The notes under the pieces: model-generated
The model's database searches: none
What the model was told of the DNA's origin: nothing
The model's input: only the letters and a program-made list of their open reading frames with translations
Assembly: GCA_950022655.1 (NCBI GenBank)
Contig: OX465583.1
Coordinates: 33,321,360 to 33,385,359 of the forward strand
DNA from: Alentia gelatinosa
Lineage: Eukaryota; Annelida; Polychaeta; Phyllodocida; Polynoidae
Length of the DNA stretch: 64,000 nucleotides
Direction of reading: 5' to 3'
Program-made: the position numbers and the translations under genes
In this document: positions 36,589 through 48,500 of the stretch, one piece after another
Layout of the letters: the number at the start of each line of letters is the position of its first letter
Position numbering within the stretch: the stretch's first letter is position 1

Positions 36589-39500
36589 CTGTGAAATAGA
36601 AAGAAAGAAAACAAAATTATTTGACTGGGACTCGTTGGAAAATATATGCACATTAATTTGTTATCAAAATCTCAGGAAATCAAACAAGAGCTAAGAGTGC
36701 ATTATCAAATAGAAATATTGGCCTTTAAAGACCAAATGAGCAGGTGGATGCCTTTAAAACTCAATACAGAGGGAGGGAGGGAGGGAGGGAGGGAGGGAGG
36801 GAGGGAGGGAGGGAGGGAGGGAGGGAGGGAGGGAGGGAGGGAGGGAGGGAGGGAGGGAGGGAGGGAGGGAGGGAGGGCATCTATGAATAGGGAAGGGCCT
36901 GCATTGATTGGATATTTAAAGCCCTACTCCTCTGTGAAGTCAGCAGGTCATGGCTCAATGCACCATTATATATAAAACCTATCTATATATAAAACGTTTG
37001 CTTCATAGTGATCATTCATGGATGAGTGCACACAGACATGTCTGCATGCTCCCTAGCCATGTGGGGGACACAACTTTGTTTCTATGTAAAGTAGGTCAAG
37101 CTAATATCTGGTAGTAAATGATATTGCAAATAATTTTACAAACCAATATCATTTGACTAGGTCTTGACTGATTCCTACAACAAAGTTATGAACCATTTTG
37201 ACTACTGTTTATGTGTAAATATGCTGAATAAACCATCCTCCTATACACCTCATGCCTCCCCCCCCCCTCCTATTATGAGATTTGGCAAAAATACATGAAT
37301 AGCACATCAAATATACATTTCACCTAAATAATGACACTTCCTAGAGTGTAAGCAACTGTCAGTGCCACTTATGGAGATGGTAAATGTTACACCAATGCTC
37401 ACTGTAAATCAATATTGAGTAAACATATGTTTGAGCATGCCCATTTCACTGAAAATCCCCCCCACTTTCAACAAATACTTGAATATCTCAGCAAATATAG
37501 AATCTACTTAGAAAATTCCACTTCCTAGCACCTACTGCTTTTTATTCTCTTTCAAATGAGGCTTATCATATTCCGATTCAACCAGTTTAAGGGGTAGAAA
37601 TATGTCCATAAAGGAGTTCTTAAAAATGCAGGGATGTCAGTTGGCTTCTGGGAAAAGCAATTACATATACTGAATGTGGAAAAGTGGATTTCCACGGAAA
37701 AGTGGAAAACTGACATCTCTGAAAATGGACCTGTGACTACCAAAGTCCCCCCCAAACTGAATTCACTTTTTTTTCAAATCCATTCCAAAATACTAAATAT
37801 AAAAAACTGTGAGGCATTGTACCACCATAAAACCTTCTGTCCAAAACAGAAATCATATTCCTATCTGTACTTAGTGAGCTATAAAAAGCACAAATATGGT
37901 CAGGTCACCTAATGACTTTACAAGCATGTGTACTACAGTAGGCTATAGCCATAACCTAAAGACCAACCGTCCACCTGCTAATAATAAAACCCGCTTCAAA
38001 CAGAGACCAAATCGCCTGTGTATCTACATCATGGTGACCTCCGTGAGACGCAGTTGTGGAACTTTAGGGAACGTTTACTGTTTGTGGCAGGGGTTCGTGA
38101 GATATTCAGGGGCCATTGATACGAGGGTATACCTTCGCCTTGGGGAGGTGGGGGTGGGAGGCTTCATTTTCAAGTATTCACCGAAGAAAAACCCTCACCA
38201 AATGCCATTCATGATGATCGCTTCCTTATATAGATTCAGAAATCTGTGAGAGCAATAGACCCCATGGAACATTAAATGAGCACTGAAAGTGCAAATAATC
38301 CAGTTCTGCTACTATCAAGAGCGTATGATGAAAAGGAGAAAGAATACTGTTCTATCAAGCCGATGGTTTATGATAAGAGGTCATTTATATAGAACGCAAC
38401 AAATTTGACTCAGAAAATGTTCATACTAGATCTATGTACTTCAAATAGAGATGCCCGTGAAATACATGTATATAGTTGTAAAAAAAACCAGGGAATTACT
38501 ATTCTTATCTCTAATCTGGATTAATTTAATTTTATGACAGCAGAAATACAAAAAAAACAACCAAAAGACTGGCATCTCTGTGCAAAACTGCATCAAATAT
38601 AGGAAGGTAAAGATAACACAACTCACTTTATTCGCCAGCGTCTTCTCACATTTCTTGGTCCACTTTTTGTCTTTTTTCGATTCAACGTCTTGAGACTGAT
38701 CCTCCTCCTACAGAGACACAGTGTGATTAGATGTCAGCTGGCAACTTTTTAACAGAAAGTCAAATGAACTATTTCCCAAAATGATGGGGAACTAACTGGC
38801 TAGTTCCTCTTTCCAAACTTGTCATTCTCGTCACTGGTTACTAGGAATATCAGAGGAAGAGTTATTCAACTTTATCCCTCTGTGAACTCAGCAGTTCATG
38901 GATTAATACACACATATATTTAGCCACCTGTTTGAGTATGCCCATTTCACCACAAATCCCCCCACCCCCCACTTTTAACAAATACTTGAATAGCTTGGTA
39001 AATTTAGAATCTACCTAGAAAATTCCGCTTCCTAACACCTACTATTTTTTTTTCACTTTAAAATGAGGCATACCATATCATGATTCAACCAGTTTAAGGG
39101 GTAGAAATATGTCCATAAAGGAGTTCTTAAAAATGGACCTGTGACTACAAAAGTCCCCCCACCCAAACTGGATTCATTTTTCTTTTCAAATCCATGCCAA
39201 AATACTAAGAATTAAAACTGTGAGGCATTGTACCACAATAAAACCTTCTTTCAAAAAAAAAAATCATATTCCTATCTGAACTCAGTGAGCTATAAAAAGC
39301 AAAAAAATGGTCAGGTCGCCCAGTGACTCTACAAGCATGTGTACTACAGTAGGCTATAGCCTAAACCTAAAAACCTAAATCTTAAAATTTCACATATTTG
39401 TAATTGATCGTGATACTCGTACCTTGAGTGTGGGCGCGGGTTTCTCGTGCACGCTCATCAGGTCGTCCACCTCGGACTGACTCATGTGGAGGATGTCGGC

Positions 39501-42500
39501 GGCGAGGCGCTGCGCCTGGGCGAGGCACGGGTCGGCGTTTGGCGGCTTGCTCGGCGCCGGCTCCCGGGGCCGCCGCTCGTGTTGACGGAGCAGGGAGCGC
39601 GCCTGGTGCACGCTGTTCACCACCGAGTGGGCCATCACCTGCAACGTCATACAATGATAAGTATTATAATTTATCAAAACAGGGTCAGGGTGACACAAGG
39701 AAATTTGTTCATCGTTGTTAATGTATGTTTGGACGAACGCGGTACGTCTAAACACACCTAAACAACGAGGAAATACTTCTTTTGGGCTCTCTGACGCTGT
39801 CTCTTCTTTACTGTCTACTGAAATACAATAAAAAACCACGTCATTTTATTGCTTAAGAATTTGACTGCAGGCCGTCAAGACAAATACACTAACAGTACTT
39901 GAATCACAAAGCAACTTGATCGCTTTAGATTTGAATGATGTTTCAATTATAATTATTTCACTCTCACTGACTATTGCTGAGGGATAGAAGTCATGTTAGA
40001 CAAACATCGGATAAAAATAACTGGGCAGTGTCGAGGATGGTCGTAATACATGCTCAGAGCTTCGGGATGAGTGTATATTGATCAGTTCAGGAGACTCGTA
40101 TGCTTTTCGAAAATTAAAAAAGTCAGTACATTTCAGCCTATTGCTGCTGGTACGGTGTGACCAAGTGTGGTCTTTGCTTGGAACTGCTCCCTCTATTTAG
40201 ATGTTTGATTTCACCCTGGACACTGTAGCTGTGAATGGAGGATGTCCCCTTTCGTGGGGTTCTACTGTACTACTATTCTGGATTGTTAAATAACCGGTAT
40301 ATTATCTCACCCCTGTTACAAGTATATTCATATATTATACTCATCACATCAACTTGTATATAAACTTAGCAATCCACAGATTGAGAATACGTATATCATA
40401 TGGATCCCACTCTGATATAGAGGTGGTCGCGATTGAAAACCAACGTTGTATGTTGAATTGCGTCCAATAAAAACGCATAAAAAAAAAAGTTTAGCCATAG
40501 GAAAAAAATACTCAATGTGTACCCCCGTAAAGTGACAATACTACGCCACCGCCGTGCCGTAGTTAATGCTAGATAATATCATATGGATTTGCCTAAATAT
40601 ATTCTAATTATTCTAATATTGTGATGTTATTTAATGTCATAGAAAGGGATGAGATAAATCCAGAACCGCACTCGAATAGTAAAATACGCAATACTCCACT
40701 TGTTTGGATGTGCATCGATGAAGATTGCAGCACATCCAAACTCGGGGAGTATTGTCTATATATACGATTCTCAATGCAGTTCTATATAGGTGTGGCCAGT
40801 GTCTACATACCTTGATGAACTTGTTGAACTCGTTGAGTTTGATGGTGTTGAGTCTGAGCTGGGCCTGCGCTGCCTCCATGGCGGCCTCACTCTGCTCCGC
40901 CAGACGCAGTAACTGCTGCTCGGCCGTCTTCTCTATCTGAGACAGCGCCGACTCCAGGTCCCGGTTCTTCTTCTGTACGTCTGACAGTAACTTACTCTGC
41001 AACGGAAGGCAGTATGACGGTTAAAAAACGGTACTGTATAATTACCCAAGTACTTACCTTTGTAATGAGCTAGTATAAAAGACTTACGGTCATTGCATTC
41101 CTGTACTGAAGAAGGGTATCACAACCAGTCAAGTTGACCAAGAATGAACAATTGGTACTTTTCAAGGTTAGAGTGATCTCTCTTCATTTTTCTGCGATGC
41201 TGAGAAGATCGGCTGCTTCTCTACAGTAGAACTCCACTTAAGGGACAACACGTGTAACGGGTCACCTTTGCTTGGAATGGTTCCCTCTCTGATATGTTTG
41301 ATACAAGCAAACGTCGGTACTGTGGACGAAAACGGTTCTCGTTCTCGGACCGTCGTCGATTCTATACTGCCTTCTGCCTATGGCGTCAGGCAGTATGGAA
41401 TCGACGACTGACCTCGAACAGGAATCGTTTCGTCTACAGTAAGGACGTTTCCTGATATTATCCCATGTCAGGGGGCATTTTTGCTCAAAACCTACTATTT
41501 ACTAGACTTTGCTTGTATTTGTAGACGTCCTTAAGTATATAATACCGTTTATGATATATGAGCAACAGATGTAATCTTTGCTCCACAAATCTTACCTTTT
41601 TCTCTAACTCCTGGGAAAGCTTGATAACCTTTTGTTCATTTTCTCGTTTTTCACGCCCGATGGCTGCGATTCTCTGTTGCGTTGATTCCATCTGACAAAA
41701 AAGGGATAACTTAGGTAAGCAGAAGTTTATCCAATTAAACCTTTGAGGAACGGAACGGATGGAACTCCGAGGTGAAATTATATGCATTCGTGTAATTCGT
41801 GAATTGTACATACATGTTTTTATTCTTATTCTTACTTGATATTATGTATCTATATACAAATTCTTTTAGGATTTATGTTTTAGAAATTGTTCAGCAAAAG
41901 GTCGACTCACTCACTAAATTTGTTTATCACATCTTTATCACAGAGAGGACTAGATTTTTCATACTTACTTGGGTCTTGTATCTGGAATTCGTTTCCGATA
42001 ATTGTTTGATTTTGCCATCTGCTTCAACCTGATAATGAAAGTAACAATTAGATCAATCAAAAAATTCTGTTTCACAGTCTTTATCATTTCTACCTAGTTT
42101 AGGGGTGTGTAACATTTAGTTGATATAAAGGAAAAGTAACGGAAAAGCTCAAATACTGGTCATATATATTTTTTCTAAATAACAAAAAGCTATCAGCAAG
42201 TCTATGTCTGTGTGTCATCACCATGTTAATTCTTATCAGTCACAATACACTAGTAAGCAGACAAGGCGTACCATGACCTCCGTGTCAGTTTGTGCACTCT
42301 CCTGTGCCATCTTGATCTTGAATTTGAGGTCGTCCACGAGGATACGTTTCTGCGACAAATCACGCTCTACGTGGTTTAACCTGCAAATAACAACACAATT
42401 AAGTCACGTAGTAATAACATCCCTGCATCGGATTGTACTGCTCAGCTCAGAGCTTCAACGGAGAACATTCTACAAGTGAAAATTAGACGCCTTTTGCAAT

Positions 42501-45500
42501 TGTTTATCATTTTGCAACAGAGTGGCCATGTATCAATATTCATTACAATTTTTGCTCTCTGATCACAATTCAGCAGAATCAGTTACAAAAACCATGCATA
42601 AAGAGAAACACGAGAGTTCACATATTAATTTTGTAAAGGTCCGCACAGTTCTGAATATGTTACGGGCAACCAACTTGTAGATATTGCGAAATTTTGATCA
42701 TCAGAAATGAAAATTTTGCTACTTGGGATATCAGTAATTGAAATATGAAACTCAGCATCCCTAAGAACATAACTCTGATGTACTTACTTGTTTGTTAGGG
42801 TTTGGATTTTCTCTGTCAAAGTCTCGTTTTCCACCTTCACCTCTTTTAATTGTGCAAGCTGCTTTGAAAGTTCTGTTGATGACGTCTAGGAATGAAAAAC
42901 AAAATAAATATGTTAAAGAGAATAAACTCTATCGGGTAAAGTGAAATATGGGTATTGGAATGAATATGAACCCATCATTCCTAATAAAATCTCAAGTTAG
43001 GTGATGTTTAAATAAGAACTGCCTCATCACAAATTATTTGCTATACTGACCACCTACAGTTAATGGCACCGTCAAAATACTGGAATACCAGGATACAGTG
43101 TTTTACAATAAAAGTACTTTCTCCTTCTGACATATTTATACTTTACATAAAATTATTGGATTTTTCCAGAAATAGCACGGCACTGGGAACCTGGCAATTT
43201 CCCTATGATATACCAGTAGTAGAACGCGTCTGGTAAGTTCTAACTCATCAGGATGGTGTTTTGTGAGGTACATGTATATGTGAATAGAACGGCACTCACC
43301 TTGAGCCTGGCCTGTAGAGAGTGGTACTCCTGCTCCGTACACACCTGCGGGGTGCTACTCACCGCCGCCACGTCCACCTGAGTCTCAAGGTCCTCCTTGG
43401 CCGCACGCAGCCGCTCCAGCTCACCGTTCAGTCTCTGAGGTGAAAATGCGTTATTTCACTTGAGTTATACATAGTTATGAATAATAGTGATCAGGGCGTT
43501 ATCCTCTCTCATGATGATTTAAAATATATTTCCGCAAGTTTCTGTTTCTATAATCTTTTCATGAAAATTATAAGTTGGAATGAGTCAACGAATTTGTGCA
43601 ATTAGCGTCAGCAGAGCCTACTGCGATTGTGAAAAATAAATTCTACAAAATTACTTCTATTTTTGTAAACGTCAGTTTTGAATAGTTTTGTAGACTATGT
43701 AGCAAATCTTCTTGTAAATGTACAATAATCGATTGAAACTATGATCAGCGCAGGGGGATTTATTTTTCATAAGAGCAACTTGAACAAAATCCCACGCATA
43801 ATGGTCACACATTCGAAGACTGCTTCTCGATACCGGAATTTGATTTGAAGTCATTGAACTTTGTATTCATGTATGGAGAGCTACGATACTGGTGCTCAAG
43901 GCTAAAAAAAACTCGTTAAATGGTCTGTATAGGGCACATAGCAATCGCCGCATGCAAGCTGCCATCTTGCCTCTAATGCCCACCCACCCCTAAAAAACCC
44001 ATAACCAATCAACAAAACAAACAAAAAAACAGATGGCAGGCATACTTATCAATGGATTATGATATAGCCCGATAAGGGACTCTGCCACCTGACTAATGGC
44101 GCAATCTGACAGGTCCTGACAGATCCTTGGTGCCACTTGGCTTCCAAGCAGGATAAAGGATCTACTTGGAGACAGGAACTCCATGTGAGCCTCTAACAGC
44201 TTATCAGGGAACTAGGGTACACCGTGTGCACTATTCATTGTGACGTACCTGGCAGGTGGACCGGGAGGAGGACAGGCGGTGGTTGGCGAGCTGCAGGTCA
44301 CCCTGGAGCACCTCCAGCGTCCTGCGCTGCTCGGCCTCCTTCTTCACGGCCGCGTTTTTAGCATCCTTCAGGATGGAGACCTACACCACAATGAAGTTAG
44401 ATTAATTCTAAGTAGTTCATTAGCAAGTTAAAGTTTACTTCTGGTGCCATATGGTCGCTGGTTGATATACTATAGAGGAAACCTATGAGAGTTTAGGGTC
44501 TGAGCTCGTATCCCATGGAGTTTGAATCACATAGTAATTCACAAGGCGAAGCTGCGTGGATTACGTGGTGATTCAAACGAGATGGGATCGAGCTCTGACA
44601 CTAAACTTGAATGGGTTTCTGAATTCATCTCACCCTTAACATTGACTAATGGGCTATCATTTGTGACATAATCCCCCATTGGATATTTTTCCTAAATATC
44701 TAATGGGCGTTAGATACGAGTTCTCAGTGCTAAGTCTATGGAGAAAAAATATCAGAGGTGAGATAAAAGTTTCATCCTCACTCCATCACAAGGTACTTTC
44801 AATGCTATACATGTATATGACTAACTGTTATTCATGGTGCCCTCGGGTTTAAGAAAGCTGATGTATCATCTTAGTCTGGTTAGGCTTAACATTAGGAACT
44901 CATACTCAACAGGCTTGCCTAGACAGAAACTCATATTCAATGGGGGGTAAACAGATACATATTTCCAGGCTTAGGATATTCGTGTCTGGTCGGAGTCCCC
45001 ATTCCCCATCTCATTTGGAGTGCTTCGGAATATTCACTCGGCTATCGCCTCGTTGATATTACTGCGCGTTCCAAACTCAATAGCAAATGGTGACACAGAC
45101 CAAACACTCATCAATTTCTTTTTGAATAGTTGTTTGTTACATTCAGGCTTGGGATTTGGAAATAATAAAAATCCGGAAATGGGGTTCCATAGTATCGGGG
45201 GGGGGGGGGGGGGTTCTGTATTTTAGGTTATTTTAATTGAATCTCTTGCCTCAGATAAGAGTCAATATAGTCTTTTTTTATCACGGTAACTTATTTTCTC
45301 CTAGGATTTACATCGATCTCAAGGATTACCCTTAGGACATCAACATGTCCGGAAGTTATGCCAGGCCTGCATACACGTGCTCTGAATAGATTTTGATTAT
45401 TGATAATTACACAAGCTGCTTTCGGTGGTTAGATTGCTTTGGGGTTACTGTTCTTACGCGTCTAGGCACAAATAGACAAAATCTATAAAGTAATCAAAAC

Positions 45501-48500
45501 TATATTTGCTGACACTTATTTGCTGAGGGACTATATTTTAGGATATTAGAACAATTTGCGAAAATTGAATCATATTTTCTGGCAAAACACCTGTGAACTA
45601 AAGAAGAAATAAGGTAATAATCGCTGCCCCATCATGTATAAACGTGTATATTGAGACGGGCAGAGAACGGACCTCTTTCTGGAGGCTGGTGACGCGCTGT
45701 CTCAGCGTGTTCAGCTGGCGACCTGCGGGACTCGGCGTCGTCTTCTTACTGACCACGTGACCGCGCGGACACGGCTGACTGACCCCGGGCACTGTGATCG
45801 GGGACAAGGCCTGGTCCCTGCGTCCCGGGCCCTCACGCTCCGGGGACTCGTTCCGCTGTCCAGGCCGCTTCATAAAGAAAAATATACAACGTGATCTAAC
45901 TGAATATCAGTCCTTGATTTTTAATATAGATCTAAAGTTTTTTTACTAATACAGAAATAAGAATAACAAGTCTTTCATCATTTCAATTTGCAAACATTTC
46001 GAAAAAAAAGATAGAAACTGCAGAGTTGTTTTACAGCGAATTTGCCACTGCTAGTACCCAGCTAGTCCATCTCTGTTAGGACCCGACCGATCAGTAACAC
46101 GCAGTAGACTTTAGAGTACTTATTCAGAGGTGGGGCGGTTACCTGGCGGTCCTTGGCCGGACTGTTGGAGCGAGCTGTGTAGGCAATCGCAGCACCCAAA
46201 CTGTCCGTGGTCTGTGTCACGTCTGTTGTCGCCGTCAGATCATTCTGACTGAAAATCACAACAGGCTGTTCATCAGATACGAGAAAATCACAACAGGCAG
46301 TTCATCAGATACGAGAAAATCACAACAGGCAGTTCATCAGATACGAGAAAATCACAACAGGCAGTTCATCAGATACGAGAAAATCACAACAGGCAGTTCA
46401 TCAGATACGAGAAAATCACAACAGGCTGTTCATCAGATATGAGAAAATCACAACAGGCTGTTCATCAGACACGAGAAAATCAAAACAGACAGTTCATCAG
46501 ATACGAGAAAATCACAACAGACAGTTCATCAGATACGAGAAAATCACAACCGGCTGTTCATCAGACACGAGAAAATCACAACAGGCTGTTCATCAGATAC
46601 GAGAAAATCACAACAGACAGTTCATCAGATACGAGAAAATCACAACAGGCTGTTCATCAGATACGAGAAAATCACAACAGGCAATTCATCAGATACGAGA
46701 ACAACAGACTATTTATTAGATGAGAGAAAATCACACCAGGCTGTTCATCAGGCAAGAGACCAAGAACATCTGAAGAATATACATGCAGTAGAAGAAAATT
46801 TGTCTCTGACTTACCTTGATTCTGAAATTTCTTCCCAACCTTCCTTGTCAAAGTCTTCAAACATGTTCGACATAGTCTGAATCGACCTATTCAACACCTG
46901 TTGATACTGGTAAATAAAAACACATTTTTACTAGAATATCAGAGATTTCATCACTATCTAAAATGAACGTTATTTTAAATATAACTTGTATATGTACGAA
47001 ATTCTCATGCGTGATACTGGAGGAAAGAAACCAGCAAAATACACAAAAACTATGACAAATTTTTAATGACAAGAAAATAAGTGACTTTTTTCTGCTTTTA
47101 TTCTTCCTATGACTGGCTATACTGTAAGCAATACTCCAAGTACCATCAAATCTGAATATGTCTTACTTGTTTCGTGATATTTGGCTTCTGCTTCTCTTTT
47201 TTCTTTTTTTTACGAAGCTCTCGTTCTGCCCTGTAAAACGTACATACAAGCTATGTATTATGAATAATATAGTGAACCTACACATATAATATCATGCCAA
47301 ATATAAGTTTAAACTAAATAATGACACTTTCTAGGATGCAAGCAACTGTCAGTGCCACTTATGAAGATGATAAATGTTACATCCATGCTCACTGTATATC
47401 AATATTGAGTAAACATCTCTTTGAGTATCCTCATATCACCCCAGAACCCCCCACTTTTAACATATACATGTACTTGAATATCTCTGTAAATATAGAATCT
47501 ACCTAGAAAATTCCACTTCCTAGCACCTACTTTCTTTTATTCTCTTTCAAATGAGGCATATTATATTATGGTTCAACCAGTTTAAGGGGTAGATATATGT
47601 CCATAAAGGATACAGTTATATTTCCGTCCTGATAAAAGTTTGTTTGTTTGATTGATTCTATGTCTAGTGGACAACTACAGGTCCTCTTTAGACTTCATCA
47701 CCGTTGGAAATCTGAACAACCATGGATCTTTTTACAATGATTTTCAAGTGTTCCTTGAAGGAGTAGGGAACGTTTTGTGCACAAAACTTTCTCAGCTGGT
47801 GTACTTTTCATAGCTTTTTGAAACTCTTGATTTCCCAAAGGAAGGTCAGCATTTTTTTCGTATCAGTGTTTTGAAATACACTGTATATAGATGTTGCACC
47901 TTTCAGATATACATCCCTATATGATTTTGTTGCCTGGCAAAAGAGCATCAAGTTCTCCATTGAGATAGCTATGTGACATTGCTGGCACATGGGTCATAAT
48001 TCAACCTGCATAAGGTGCCAGTGTGTCAGCCTTGAGTGACTGTCCCGAAAGGGGTCAATCAATGTCAGCTCACTCCTTGTCAGGCCTGTGTTGCTTAGTT
48101 TCCTGCCCACCAGTGGTATGAAGGAACAGAGTTGGTCGTTTTGGGTAGAGCTCCAAAGGCACTGGCATTTCTTTTGTAATCTCTGGGTATTGGCAGAAAG
48201 TTTAATATAGTGGGTGAAATAGTGACCAAACATGGTCTTCCAAGGTCTCCTGATCACAGACCTGAACTGCAGCTCCCATTACTAGGTATAACAAATCCCT
48301 TATAATCCTCAACTGCTGGGAGAGGTAGTTTTTTTCTGGAGTAAGCACTCACCTTATCATAGCTGTGGGGATACTGTTGGCCAGCTGTAATATCTTGTAC
48401 TATCTGTCAATATTGATAAAAAATCTTCAAGTGAAGTGGACTGATCTCTTTCATTAGCGAGAACCATATCCCTAGACCTACAAGCCACATGCTTGTTTAT

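Noticed and set aside
36646..36975. 109-codon ORF with Gly-Arg-Glu-Gly repeats
   Set aside because: It is the (GGGA)27 microsatellite translated.
46249..46760. Regular 32-bp repeats as a CRISPR array
   Set aside because: There are no unique spacers between units, no cas genes, and the setting is a eukaryotic intron.
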